A stretch of DNA of 64,000 bases from Desulfoluna butyratoxydans (GTDB lineage Bacteria > Desulfobacterota > Desulfobacteria > Desulfobacterales > Desulfolunaceae), in contig NZ_CAADHO010000004.1 in NCBI RefSeq assembly GCF_900699765.1, positions 124,001-188,000 of the forward strand, read 5' to 3'. A program made the position numbers and the translations under genes. Shown here one piece after another: positions 28,161 through 38,297 of this stretch; positions within the stretch are counted from its first letter, which is position 1; each line of letters begins with the position of its first letter. The notes below the pieces were generated by a model. That model made no database searches. It saw nothing but the letters and a program-made list of their open reading frames with translations, and was not told where the DNA came from.

Positions 28161-28208
28161 AAAGAACGGGTGCATGGGGCGATGAACCTCATGCACCCGT
28201 TTGTTTTT
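28161..28208. terminator. Bidirectional intrinsic terminator
   Basis: ACGGGTGCATG (28166-28176) pairs perfectly with CATGCACCCGT (28190-28200). T-rich tracts follow on both strands: TTGTTTTT on plus, and TTCTTTTTT on minus. It most likely ends the minus-strand GldA-GldF-GldG-DUF4340 operon. Confidence 0.85.
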
Positions 28209-28312
28209 AATCGTCATTGAGATGTGACGATAACATCACGGTTTCGGCAGGAAATCAAGGGCAACTGTTCAATGGCTTTTCAAGACCGGAGTGCGGCCTG
28301 GCTGCTCATTGG

Positions 28313-29242
28313 TTACTCATGGGCCTGGCTCAGCTCGGCCTGGGGTGTTTCTTCAAGGGCCTGCACCGCGCCCAGGATGTCAGCCCCTTTTGCCTCGGAG
28401 AGGGTAAACCCGAGTCTCTGGTCGGTGGCGGTGCCGTGCATGGGGGCGTCTCCGAACAGCTTAAGGGTGTAGGGGCGGTCCGTTGTCAGGACAACGGAAA
28501 GGGCAGGGGTCTCATCTTTTTTCTCTTCCATCAGCCAGGTGTCGCATGAAAGGCGGCACAGGGAGGCGATGAGTTTGTCCACTTTTTCGGCTGACAGGGT
28601 GTTGCCGTTTTGGTCTTTCCAGATGGTTTTGGGGGCCGCGCCTTCCTCGCCCGGCTCCGTGGCCCTGGTGAGGGCAAGGTCGGTCTCTCCCATGGTGACG
28701 GCAAGGGCGTTCACCTCGGAGGCAACGAGATTAAAGACCGTCTTGTCGATGAATCGGTTCGAATCCGTTGTGAACTGGGAGGCAAAGTTGCCCTTGGCGT
28801 GGTAGACTTTTTTGTCGCCTTCAATGGTTACAAAGGTGTGGCCCATGGAGGGGGCGGCCTTGCCCACGGTGACGTCCCGCAGCACGGTCTCCCCTTTGTA
28901 GAGGCGGACGTTTTTTGCGGTCCCCGGGTCCAGGTCGTAGCGGTTGTAGCTTTCGGCCTCGGAGACCATGGCCGTGAGGGTCATCTCCCCTGCGGTCTCC
29001 ACAAGCTTTGTGACCTGCTCCTGTTTGGCGGGAAACCCCTCTAAATCAACGGTCCACTCATCTCCCTCTTTTTCAAAGAGCAGGGTCTCTGCTTGTGTCT
29101 TAATCTCCATGCGGTCCACATCCCCTGCGGACACGGTGTCGAGAACCGGCAGCTCATAGCTGGTGCCGTCGGTGTCCCGAAGGAAGAGGTAGGCGCTCAG
29201 GGCCACGATGAGGGCAAGGAGAATGATGGTTTCTTTTTTCAC
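28313..29242 (-). CDS. DUF4340 domain protein of Gld-type ABC system
   Basis: A 309-residue protein with one N-terminal membrane helix (ETIILLALIVALSAYLFL) and an extracytoplasmic beta-rich part. It has the YDLDPG segment and the SNRFIDKTVFNL motif typical of DUF4340. DUF4340 proteins accompany GldG-like ABC components and are membrane-anchored accessory proteins of unknown substrate. It is the last gene of the operon, 27 bases after the GldG-like gene, and is followed by a strong terminator. Confidence 0.85.
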   Translation of the reverse strand: MKKETIILLALIVALSAYLFLRDTDGTSYELPVLDTVSAGDVDRMEIKTQAETLLFEKEGDEWTVDLEGFPAKQEQVTKLVETAGEMTLTAMVSEAESYNRYDLDPGTAKNVRLYKGETVLRDVTVGKAAPSMGHTFVTIEGDKKVYHAKGNFASQFTTDSNRFIDKTVFNLVASEVNALAVTMGETDLALTRATEPGEEGAAPKTIWKDQNGNTLSAEKVDKLIASLCRLSCDTWLMEEKKDETPALSVVLTTDRPYTLKLFGDAPMHGTATDQRLGFTLSEAKGADILGAVQALEETPQAELSQAHE

Positions 29243-29269
29243 GTCAGGTGTCCTCCTGTGGTGGTGGTG

Positions 29270-31426
29270 TTATTGAAACATGGCCCGGATGGTTTTTCGT
29301 CGGGACTGGCGTTTGAAGTAAACCGCCATGCCGAAGAGGGCGACGATCAGGGGCAGGCCCACGATGTTGAAGGCCTTCACTGGCGTCTTGACGCTGTCCG
29401 GCACCTTGTCGATGGGGTTGAACCGCTGTTTTTTGCTTCGCATGACAGCAATGCCTTCGCGGCCGTTGAGCCCGTCCATGAGGTTCATGACAAAGGTGGC
29501 GTTGGCGCTTTCTCCCTGCTCGTCAAAGAGGCTGTTGGTGAGCATGTCCAGGGAGCCCACCACGATGAGGCGGGCCGGTTTGCCGTGCTCGATCACGGCG
29601 CCTGCCTGGGAGATGGCCGCGGCCTTGTTTTCAGGCTGTTTGGCCTCTTCTCCCTCGGGGGTGGCGGGGGCCGGTTTTTCCGGGATGGGCTTTCCCTTGA
29701 AGTAGCTGGTAAAGGATCCCTCCACCATGGCGGCCACGGGACGGCTGGCAAAGGAGGCCGCGTCTGTGGGCGGCTTGAGGAACATGGGGTTCAGGGAGAT
29801 GTTTCTCTCCTTGAGCCAGGAGCGCTCGGAGGTGGAAAAGAGGGTGGCGGCCGAAAGGTTCTGTTCGGTGACGGTCTTCTCGTCCACGATGACCGGTGCG
29901 GCCTTTAAGGTGACGAGCCCCTTGATGTTGTTCATGAAGGGGATGTCGTGGTTGATGGTGTCGTTTTCGATGATGGGGGCAAAGTAGACGTTCTGCTGAC
30001 CGCCCCCCATGCGCCTGGGCAGGTTTTGCTTGTAGCAGTTCTCGTCCATGATGTAGGCGCTTTGAACGCGAACCCCGTAGTGGGCCAGGAGTTTGTCGAG
30101 GCCCGTGCGAACCGGGGTGTAGGTGGAGGGCTGCATGAAGGCCATCTGGGGGTTGGGATTCTGCATCTCTTTGAAGGCGTCCACGAACACGGCCACGTTT
30201 TTCCCCGCCATGAGGGCCTGATCAATGCGGAAGAGGTCGTAGTCCGTGAAGGTCTCCTTGGCCCCGGCGATGATGAGGCTGTTGATGTCCTCGGGGATAC
30301 CGTCTGCCTTGAGGTCCACATCGGACACCGCGTAATTGCGGGAGAGGGTGGCGCTGAAGTTGTTCAGGGCGCTCGTGCCGGGGGCCATGGGGTTCGCGGG
30401 GTTGCGATCGAAGCGCGGCGCCGTGCCGTTGCTTGTGAGGTACCCCACCTTTTCATTGATGTCGATGAGGGACTCCACGGCTCCGCCCACGGCCTCTTCC
30501 ATCTCCTGATCGGTCATGAGCTTGTACTGGGTACCGAACAGGGGAATGCGGTTCACCTCAAGGATGGGGATGGTGACGGATTTGTCTCCGTATCGCATCA
30601 CCATGCCGATGATGCCGGAGCCCGCCTTGATCTTGCCGCCCGAGAGATCCGGCCAGCCAAGCTGGAGCACCCCGTAGCGCTCGGCCAGGGTCTGCTTTTC
30701 TTCGGTGGTTTGCGGATCAAAGCGGTTGAAGGTGAGGCGGTCGTAGCTGCGTCGGCTGATTTTGGTGACGGCAGCCTCCACGCGGTTTGGCAGGTCATGG
30801 AGGTCCTTCAGGCCCATGAGGGGGGCCACCTCCGCCATGGAGCGGGAGAGGTAGAGGTCGGCTTCGATTTTTCCGTCAAGGGAAAGCAGGGTGCTGATCT
30901 TGTTGCCCAGCTTCATCATGGCCATGGTGAGCTTGTACTCCAGCCCTTCGGTGGAGGTGATGGCCGGAATGCGCTCGATGAGGTCCCCGTGGATCACCAC
31001 AAGCCCCATGTACGCGGTCTTGACCTTTACCTCATCGCTCTCCACCATTTGGATGCTCACCGGTCGGATGCCGTAGCTGCCCGCCAGCTCCGCGTTGCGC
31101 TTGCTCGTGGGGTTGGTCTCTATGTCGCCGCCGATGGGGTAGAACCGGAAGTTGAAGTAGCGGTTGGCGTTTAATGCATACTCCTCCAGCAGGTCGGCGA
31201 GGTACTTTTCGGTGGTGTTGTGGGGGGCCGGAAGGTCCTCGGAGAAGAAAACATTGATGGTCAGCGGCTCCGAAAGGTTCTTCACCGCCTCGATGCTGGC
31301 GTCGGAAAGGGAGTAGACCTTGTTTTTCGTGAGGTCCGCCCGAAAGAAAAGGGTGGCGCCCGCCACATTCAAAAGCACCACCACCACAATGTAGATCAGT
31401 CCTTTGAGATATTTTTCTTTTTTCAT
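29270..31426 (-). CDS. GldG-like ABC transporter auxiliary protein
   Basis: A 718-residue protein with an N-terminal helix (GLIYIVVVVLLNVAGATLFF), a long extracytoplasmic region and a C-terminal helix (IVGLPLIVALFGMAVYF). The sequence after the first helix (KNKVYSLSDASIEAVKNLSEPLTI) is the classic GldG/DUF7088 start. GldG works with the GldA ATPase and GldF permease; in Bacteroidota this set supports gliding, while elsewhere the cargo is unknown. The start is ATG 31426. Longer frames read into a palindromic repeat (31448-31618) that separates it from the permease gene. Confidence 0.87.
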   Translation of the reverse strand: MKKEKYLKGLIYIVVVVLLNVAGATLFFRADLTKNKVYSLSDASIEAVKNLSEPLTINVFFSEDLPAPHNTTEKYLADLLEEYALNANRYFNFRFYPIGGDIETNPTSKRNAELAGSYGIRPVSIQMVESDEVKVKTAYMGLVVIHGDLIERIPAITSTEGLEYKLTMAMMKLGNKISTLLSLDGKIEADLYLSRSMAEVAPLMGLKDLHDLPNRVEAAVTKISRRSYDRLTFNRFDPQTTEEKQTLAERYGVLQLGWPDLSGGKIKAGSGIIGMVMRYGDKSVTIPILEVNRIPLFGTQYKLMTDQEMEEAVGGAVESLIDINEKVGYLTSNGTAPRFDRNPANPMAPGTSALNNFSATLSRNYAVSDVDLKADGIPEDINSLIIAGAKETFTDYDLFRIDQALMAGKNVAVFVDAFKEMQNPNPQMAFMQPSTYTPVRTGLDKLLAHYGVRVQSAYIMDENCYKQNLPRRMGGGQQNVYFAPIIENDTINHDIPFMNNIKGLVTLKAAPVIVDEKTVTEQNLSAATLFSTSERSWLKERNISLNPMFLKPPTDAASFASRPVAAMVEGSFTSYFKGKPIPEKPAPATPEGEEAKQPENKAAAISQAGAVIEHGKPARLIVVGSLDMLTNSLFDEQGESANATFVMNLMDGLNGREGIAVMRSKKQRFNPIDKVPDSVKTPVKAFNIVGLPLIVALFGMAVYFKRQSRRKTIRAMFQ

Positions 31427-31447
31427 GGTTGCCTTATCTATGGTTAT

Positions 31448-31618
31448 GCCTCCGGCGGCCCTGCCGGGGGCCAAACTTTTGAAAAGTTTGATAAACAGTT
31501 TTTTTGAATCGTGTGCCCCACGGGCAAAGCCCGTCAGCGAATGTGAAGGGGTGAGGAACGAACCCCGGAGCATTCGCGAACCTGGGGTCCAGGGGAGCAT
31601 CCCCTGGCCGCCGGAGGC
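31448..31618. repeat. Composite palindromic repeat (family A), copy 3
   Basis: Perfect 13-bp inverted ends GCCTCCGGCGGCC (31448-31460) and GGCCGCCGGAGGC (31606-31618) bound a 171-base element. Inside are AAACTTTTGAAAAGTTT (a palindrome), an ACGGGC/GCCCGT hairpin, a hairpin whose loop has GTGAGGAACGAACC (complement of the TCGTTCCTC loop in copies 1 and 2), and AGGGGAGCATCCCCT. It lies inside the Gld-type operon between permease and GldG genes. Confidence 0.85.
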
Positions 31619-31622
31619 GCTT

Positions 31623-32324
31623 TTAGTTTTTCTCCGTCACGGAGATGGAGGCCCCGTAGAGGAAGAGAAAAATCACCCCGCCGAAGTAGAGGAGGTCCCT
31701 GGAGTCCACCACGCCTCGGGCGATGTTCCGGAAGTGGTAGTCGGCTCCGATCTGGCTGAAAAAGCCAAGGATAGCCGTGGGAAAAAAGACCAGGAGCTTG
31801 TCCACCAGGGTGAGGGCAAAGCAGATGAGGGTCCCCAGGATAAAGGCGATGATCTGGTTGCGGGTCAGGGACGAGGCAAAGAGCCCGATGGCGGCAAAGG
31901 CCCCGCCCAGAAGGATGGCCCCTGCGTACCCGCCGATGACCGGTCCCCAGTCCAGATCGCCGAAGAGGGCCACGGTGACGGCATAGGCAAAGGTGGGAGT
32001 GAGCATGGCGCAGACAAAGACCAGGGCTGAGAGGAATTTGCCCACCACGATGTCCCGGGGGGTGACCGGCAGGGTCATGACCACCTCAAAGGAGCCCATG
32101 GCCAGCTCTTCGGCAAAAAGGCGCATGGTCACCGCCGGGATCACAAAGGAGAAGATCAGGGGCAAGAGCGCGAAAAAGTCCCGCAGGCTTGCCTGGCCGT
32201 TTAAGAAAAAGGTGAGGAAGAAGAACCAGCCCGTCACCAGGAGAAAGATGGCGATGACGATGTAGGCGATGGGCGAGGTGAAGAAATCTTTCAGCTCTTT
32301 TTTCATGATGTGAAGGGTCTGCAT
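31623..32324 (-). CDS. ABC-2 type permease (GldF-like)
   Basis: A 233-residue integral membrane protein with six hydrophobic helices, for example SPIAYIVIAIFLLVTGWFFF and IIAFILGTLICFALTLVDKL. The motif RLFAEELAMGSFEVVMTLPVT is the conserved coupling region of ABC-2/GldF permeases. It forms the membrane channel of the transporter whose ATPase is encoded immediately upstream. The stop codon ends four bases before the palindromic repeat. Confidence 0.88.
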   Translation of the reverse strand: MQTLHIMKKELKDFFTSPIAYIVIAIFLLVTGWFFFLTFFLNGQASLRDFFALLPLIFSFVIPAVTMRLFAEELAMGSFEVVMTLPVTPRDIVVGKFLSALVFVCAMLTPTFAYAVTVALFGDLDWGPVIGGYAGAILLGGAFAAIGLFASSLTRNQIIAFILGTLICFALTLVDKLLVFFPTAILGFFSQIGADYHFRNIARGVVDSRDLLYFGGVIFLFLYGASISVTEKN

Positions 32325-32330
32325 GGGCTT

Positions 32331-33269
32331 TTAGTTCTCCTTCGTCAGGGTTCGGAAGATGGACTCAAGGGTGTTGGCTTCCATGGCGAAGTTCATGAGC
32401 ACCCAGTCGGTCCCCTTGACGGCGTTGTACACGGCTTCCCGGCCGTCCTGCCCCTTTTTAAAGGTAACGGCAAGCTCGCAGCGGTTCTCTTTGCTCTGGG
32501 ATGCCTCCACCTTTGCCACGCTGCCGATGCCCTGGAACAGGACCCTGGCCTCGTCGGCCGGGGCCCCTTTTACGTCCATCTTCAGGCGGGGGCCGCTGCC
32601 GTTGCCGCCGGTGCGGATCTCATCGGTGGTGCCGTCGGCCACGATTTTCCCCTTGTGGACAATGGCGATGCGATCGCAGGTGGCCTCGGCTTCGCTCAGG
32701 ATATGGGTGGAGAAGATGATGGTGCGGGTTTCCCCGATGTCCCGGATGATTTTTCGGATTTCTACGATCTGGTTGGGGTCAAGGCCCGAGGTGGGTTCGT
32801 CCAGTACGAGGATCTCCGGGTCGCTGATCATGGCATAGGCCAGGCCCACCCGCTGCTTGAGGCCCTTGGAGAGAGCCCCGATGGGCTTGTCCATGATATC
32901 CGTGAGGCTGCACAGGGCGGACATCTCCTTGATGCGGGCAAGGCGGCTTGCCTTGGGGATGCCTCGCACATCCGCCGTGTAGCAAAGGAAGTCATACACC
33001 AGCATGTTGGGGTAGAGGGGAGCCGACTCCGGCAGGTAGCCGATGCGTTTTTTGAGCTCCAGGGGCTGGTTGGATACGGGCGTATCGTTGTAGTAGATCT
33101 CTCCGCTGGTGGGGCGGAAGTAGCCGGTGAGCATTTTAAGGGTGGTGGTCTTTCCTGCGCCGTTGGGGCCCAGAAGTCCTAAGATTTCCCCTTTGCGAAT
33201 CTCCAGGCTGATGCCGTCCACCGCGCGAAACGCGCCGTAGTCTTTGGTGACATCGTCAACCCTGATCAT
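32331..33269 (-). CDS. ABC transporter ATP-binding protein (GldA-like)
   Basis: A 312-residue ABC ATPase. It has Walker A GPNGAGKTT, a Q-loop region near YLPESAPLYPNM, signature ALSKGLKQRVGLAYA, Walker B ILVLDEPTSGLDPNQ and H-loop STHILSEAE. A C-terminal ~90-residue domain follows, typical of GldA/NatA-type subunits. Start ATG 33269 has AAGGAGG five bases upstream, so it is preferred to the longer frame at 33287. It is the first gene of the GldA-GldF-GldG-DUF4340 operon. Confidence 0.93.
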   Translation of the reverse strand: MIRVDDVTKDYGAFRAVDGISLEIRKGEILGLLGPNGAGKTTTLKMLTGYFRPTSGEIYYNDTPVSNQPLELKKRIGYLPESAPLYPNMLVYDFLCYTADVRGIPKASRLARIKEMSALCSLTDIMDKPIGALSKGLKQRVGLAYAMISDPEILVLDEPTSGLDPNQIVEIRKIIRDIGETRTIIFSTHILSEAEATCDRIAIVHKGKIVADGTTDEIRTGGNGSGPRLKMDVKGAPADEARVLFQGIGSVAKVEASQSKENRCELAVTFKKGQDGREAVYNAVKGTDWVLMNFAMEANTLESIFRTLTKEN

Positions 33270-33287
33270 GCGTTCCTCCTTGGGCAA

Positions 33288-33744
33288 AGATGGTTTGTAT
33301 GTGAAAGAGATCTTTGTTTTTCATTTTCATGGATTGCGTTGAAAATGGGTTGAAACCGGGCGCTTGCCCTGTCTGTGTGGTGATTCAGCTCTGCCTCCCG
33401 GTGGGTCCGGGGCGTGAACCGGAGCATGGGCCGGAATCGTCGGTGTGAAGAAGGATACCGAGGGCCGCCGGCAGAAGATGGTGCGTCCGATAAGACCGGT
33501 TGGCGGGGGTGTGAATCAATTCAACCACAGGATTTTTTGCACAGGAATGAGGAAAATGCAAGGGGGAAAGTGAGTGCTTGGGAGAGTATTACAGGGTTTT
33601 AATGGAAAGGAGGGAATGGCCAAAGAAGAAAGGCAAAGGGCGAAAGAGAAAATGCGAAGCCCGGGCCTGGTGATTCAGGTTGCCTACGGCGGGTCGTTTT
33701 TTTGAAAAAAAGGGTTCGGACTGACTCGTTACGGCGGAAGCCAA
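33288..33744. other. Noncoding region upstream of the Gld-type operon
   Basis: About 450 bases without a supportable gene. It should hold the promoter of the minus-strand ABC operon. Short open frames on the plus strand have no ribosome site or recognisable product. Confidence 0.5.
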
Positions 33745-33777
33745 AAACCCCGTCCCCATTTCATGGGGGCGGGGTTT
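33743..33777 (-). terminator. Intrinsic terminator of the formate dehydrogenase operon
   Basis: A 15-bp stem with one G-U pair: AAACCCCGTCCCCAT (33745-33759) with ATGGGGGCGGGGTTT (33763-33777) and a 3-base loop. A TTTTT tract follows on the minus strand just after the fdhA fusion gene, which ends at 33813. Confidence 0.9.
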
Positions 33778-33812
33778 ATCGTGTCAGACGATGGATTTGT
33801 TTACTGGTGGTT

Positions 33813-36800
33813 TTATGCCTTTTCCACGGTCACTGCGCACACCTTGAACTCGGGGATCTTGGAGTCCGGGTCCAGGGCGGCGTTGGTGAGCCGGTTGGCG
33901 GCTGCTTCGGCAAAGTGGAAGGGCAGAAAGACCGTCCCTTTTTCCATGCGGTCGGAGAGGTTCACTCGGGCCTTGATCTTTCCGCGTCGGGAGAAGATCA
34001 AAGCCATCTCACCGTGGGCAAGGTTTCTCTCCTGGGCGTCTTCCCGGCTCATTTCCACAAAGCATTCACTCACCTGATCGTTGAGGCCTTCTGATTTTCG
34101 GGTCATGGTGCCGGTGTGGTAGTGATAGAGCACCCGTCCGGTGGTGAGGACAAGGGGGTAGTCGGCATCCGGGGTCTCGGCTGCCGGGGTAAAGGTCACG
34201 GGAAAGAAGATGCCTTTGCCCCTGGCAAAGCGCTCCACGTGGAGGCGTGGGGTGCCGGGGTGATCTGCCGTGGGGCAGGGCCAGGGGATACCTGCGCCGT
34301 CAAGGCGGCCGTAGTTCAGTCCGGCAAAGGCGGGGGTGACCGAGGCGAGCTCGTCAAAGATGGCTTCGGCCGATGGGTAGCTCATATCGGCCCCCATGCG
34401 CCGTGCGATCTCGCAGGTGATCTCCCAGTCCGAGGGCACGCCCTCGGGGCCGTCCACGGCTTTGCGCACGCGCTGCACGCGGCGTTCGGTGTTGGTGAAG
34501 GTGCCGTCTTTTTCCGCAAAGCAGAGGGCGGGAAGCACCACGTCTGCGGCCTGGGCGGTTTCTGTGAGGAAGATATCCTGGACCACGAGAAACTCCAGGT
34601 TACCGAAGCCTTTTTCCGTGTGGTTGAGGTCCGCCTCGGAGACCAGGGGGTTTTCCCCGATCACATAAAGGGCCTTTAAGCTTCCATTGATGGCCGCGTC
34701 CACCATTTCTGTTGCGGTGAGGCCCGGCGTGCGGGAGAGGCCGGTGACGCCCCAGGCTTTTTCCATGGCAAGGGCGTGGGCTTCGTCGTGGACCTTTCGG
34801 TAGCCGGGGTAGACGTCGGGCAGGCCTCCCATGTCGCAGGCGCCCTGGACGTTGTTCTGTCCGCGCAGGGGGTTGACCCCGCCGCCTTCGATGCCGACGT
34901 TGCCGCATACCATGGCCAGGTTGGCCAGGGCCTTTACGTTGTCCGTGCCCGTGGTGTGCTGGGTGATGCCCATGCAGTAGAGGATGCTCCCCTTTTCAAG
35001 CCCGGCGTAGACCAGGGCCGCCTGGACAAGCTGCTCTGCGGGGATCCCGGTGAGTTCTTCGACGTGTTCCGGGGTATAGGGGGCCACGGCCTCCCGTAAG
35101 GCGTCGATGCCTTCGGTACGCTTTTCGATGTAAGCCGCGTCTTCGAGCCCCTCTTCAAGGATCACGCGGATCATGCCGTTGATCCAGGCCAGGTCACTGC
35201 CCGGGGCAGGGGCCAGGGAGAGGTGGGCGTGCTTTTTAAGCTCGATCCTCCTGGGATCTGCAACAATGAGCTTGGTTCCCCCGAATTTCACCGCGCGTTT
35301 TACGGCCGCAGCGATGACGGGGTGGGTCTCCGTGGTGTTGGAGCCCGCAACAAGGATGACATCCGCCTTCTCGATATCCGAGATGGGGTTTGTCATGGCA
35401 CCGCTTCCGAATGCGGCGGCCAGACCGGCCACCGTAGAGGAATGTCATAATCGTGCGCAGTGATCTAAGTTGTTTGTTTTCAACACGGTGCGGGCAAATT
35501 TCTGTGCCACGTAGTTCTCTTCGTTGGTGATACGGGCCGAGGTGAGGACCCCTGCGGCATCGCCGTGGGCCTCGGAGATCTCTTTGAGGCGCCTGGCCGT
35601 GAGATCCAGGGCTTCGGTCCAGGTGGCTTCCCGGAATGTTCCGTTTTCTTTAATGAGGGGCGTGGTGAGGCGCTCATCCGAGCCGATGAAGTCAAAGCCG
35701 TAGCGGCCCTTGACGCAGAGGCTCCCATAGTTGGGCGCGCTCTCTTCGGCCCCGGTGATGCGGGTGATTTTTCCGGCTTTGGCGTGGACGTCGATCTGGC
35801 ATCCCACCCCGCAGTAACCGCAGGTTGTTCGCGTTTTTGCTTCGTCCCAGGGTTTTCCTCTGTAGACCACATTCTTTTCGGTCAAGGCGCCCACGGGGCA
35901 GGCCTGGACGCAGGACCCGCAGAAGACGCAGGACGAGTCCTTCAGGGGCTGGTCGATGCCCGCCACGATTTTGGCCTCAATGCCCCTGAAGCCCAGGTCG
36001 ATGGCTTCGTTGACCTGGACGTCGTTGCAGGCCTGGACGCAGGAGCCGCAGAGAATGCACTTGTTGAAGTCCCGAATGATGAAGGGGTTGACTTCCTCAA
36101 TGCCGTGGGGGGATTTGTGGGCCGAAAAAGTTTCTTTTAGGGGCTCTTTGGGCATGAATCGTGTCTTGTCGGCTTCCATGTCCGTGGCGTAGCGCCTCAG
36201 GTCGCATCCCGACACATCCTGGCAGCCGCATTCGAGGCAGCGTCCGGTTTCGGCCAGGAGGTTCTCTTCGGTGAAGCCCAGCTCCACCTCGGTGAAGCTC
36301 TCCGCCCGGGTCTCGGGGTCGGCCTTTTCGATGTGGCGGCGGGGAAGGAGAGGTTTTCCCTTCAGGTCGTCGGCGGAAAGGGCACCGAAGTCTTCCTTTT
36401 TTACGTGAAAGCCCAGGCGGTCTTCGGCCTTGGCTACTCGCCCGGAGAGGAGGCGGTCCATGGCAAAGGCGGCTTTGCGGCCGTGGGCCACCGCCTCGAT
36501 GATGACGCTGGGCCCGGTGACGGCATCGCCCCCGGCGTAGACCCCTTCCATGTTCGTGGAGAAGAGGGCACCGTCCGCGTCGATGGAGTTCCAGCGGGTG
36601 AGGCCGATGCCGCCAAGGAAGTCCGTGACCACCTTCTGGCCGATGGCTTCGATGACATGGTCGGCGTGTTCGGTGTACTCGCTGTCTTCCATGACAACGG
36701 GGCGTCGCCTGCCGCTGGCGTCGGGTTCGCCGAGTTCCATCTTCACGAAGGTGACCCCGGTAAGGCGTCCGTGTTCCCCTTTGTACGCCACGGGGTTGGT

Positions 36801-37940
36801 GAGGATGCGGATTTCGATTTTTTCTTCTTTGGCGTCCTCGATCTCCTCGATGGCTGCGGGCATCTCTTTTTCGGTTCTGCGGTAGATGATGGTCACCTTG
36901 TCCGCGCCGTAGCGCAGGGCGGTTCTGGCCGCGTCGATGGCGGTGTTGCCGCCGCCTACCACAAAGACGCTTCCGCTGAGCTTTTTGGCCGTGCCCAGGT
37001 TGACCTCCCGGAGAAAGTCCACACCCTGCATGACTCCGGAAAGGTCGCCGCCGGTGGTTCCCATGGACGAGCCCACCTGGGCCCCGTGGCCGATGAAGAC
37101 GGCGTCGAAATCTTCCCGCAGCTCGGCAAGGGTGAAGTCGCGGCCCAGGGCCACGTTGTAGCGCACCTCCACGCCCATGGCGAAGATGGCGTCGATTTCC
37201 GCTCGAAGGTCTTTTTTGGGGAGGCGGTACTCGGGGATGCCGTAGCGCATCATGCCGCCGGGTTCGGGCATGGCTTCGAACATGACCACCCGGTGTCCGG
37301 CAAGGCGCAGGAAGTAGGCAGCGGAGAGCCCGGCAGGGCCGGAGCCGATGATGGCCACGGAGCGGCCCGTGGCCTTGCCCGGTTCGGGGACGTAGATGTC
37401 GCCTAAGGCCAGCTCACGGTCGGCCACAAACCGTTTGATGTTTTTGATGTCCACGGGCTCGTCCATGAGGTTCCGGCGGCAGGCGCTTTCGCAGGGCTTG
37501 GCGCACACCCTGCCGCAGACGATGGGCAGGGGGTTGGTCTCCTTCATGAGCTTGACCGCCTCTTTGTAGAGGCCGCGCTTGGCAAGGGCCACATAGCCCT
37601 GGATGTCCACGTTGGCCGGGCAGGCCAGGCGGCAGGGGGCGTAGCAGTCGGCCGTGTGGCGACCGAGGAGGAGCTCCAGGTTGGTCTTCCGGGATCGTTT
37701 GACCGCATCGGTTTCGGTGCGGACCACCATGCCGTCGGCAACGGGGGTGGCGCAGGTGCGTCGAAGGGCGGGGGCGCCTTCCACTTCGGCCACGCAGAGG
37801 GAGCAGGCCCCGAAGGGAGCAGTCTTCTCCACATGGCAAAGGGTTGGGATATCGGCAATGCGGTGCTCTCGGATTACATCGAGCAGGGTCTTGGACTCAT
37901 CGGCTTCTACGTGGACGCCGTTGATGGTTAACTTGGCCAT
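33813..37940 (-). CDS. fdhA: Selenocysteine formate dehydrogenase alpha subunit fused to a GltD/NfnB-like flavoprotein
   Basis: One 1375-residue CDS read through an in-frame TGA (35447-35445), which encodes Sec832. The order is an N-terminal [2Fe-2S] domain (C35, C46, C49, C63), a Cys-rich GltD-type segment (CRLACPANVDIQGYV), an FAD motif GSGPAGLSAA near 199-208, an NAD(P) motif VVGGGNTAIDAA, a two-cluster 4Fe-4S domain (CILCGSCVQAC, CVFCGSCVQAC), and then the molybdopterin domain (TTCGYCGVGCQ). The Sec site reads DHCARL-U-HSSTVAGL. It oxidises formate at a Mo/W-bis-MGD centre. The flavoprotein insert suggests an extra NAD(P) site. It is the last gene after nuoE/nuoF/fdhA, about 360 bases downstream. 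Confidence 0.92.
35414..35434 (-). promoter_or_regulatory. Bacterial SECIS element of the fused fdhA
   Basis: On the minus strand, CGGTGGCC and GGCCGCCG pair around a GGTCT loop. The loop starts 18 bases after the TGA, the same spacing and loop as the E. coli fdhF SECIS element bound by SelB. This supports Sec insertion rather than termination. Confidence 0.9.
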
Positions 37941-38297
37941 ACATCACTCCGTGCCGGAAGGTCTCGGACCGGCGGAAACATTCAGATAACAAATGGGTAT
38001 ATAAACAAATGGGCGTCATCCGCAAGGGGTGACGCCCCGGTCTGTCGTTTGGTGCGATGGGCTTCCACAAGGGGCACGCAGCCCCGGGCACGGAATCATC
38101 TGTTGAATCCCTGAACCGGGGTTTCGGGGCCGAACAGCGGCCACCTGTGAACACCAGATCGCTTCTATTTTCTGTGTTGAAGACCCACAGCCTACATGAA
38201 ACCGCCTCCTGCGGCAAGGCGCAGGAGGTCGGATTATGAAGGTCATGGGTTGAGGGGCATGGGTCTTCGGTTTTTTCTGCCTATTGCCTGCAAGGTC
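37941..38297. other. Intergenic region between the two fdhA genes
   Basis: No gene is seen in this 357-base stretch. It contains two hairpins. One lies at 38011-38037, and another is CCTCCTGC (38205-38212) with GCAGGAGG (38221-38228). The fused fdhA may therefore have its own promoter or be expressed at a lower level than the upstream genes. Confidence 0.55.
38011..38037 (-). terminator. Probable intrinsic or partial terminator between fdhA genes
   Basis: GGGCGTCA (38011-38018) pairs with TGACGCCC (38030-38037). On the minus strand it is followed by an AT-rich stretch (ATTTGTTTATATA). It could attenuate transcription entering the fused fdhA. Confidence 0.6.

Noticed and set aside
35445..35447. 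A possible nonsense mutation or pair of separate genes at the TGA in fdhA
   Set aside because: The TGA sits at the known Sec site, a SECIS hairpin with GGTCT loop follows at the correct distance, and the paralogue at 39951-39953 has the same arrangement.
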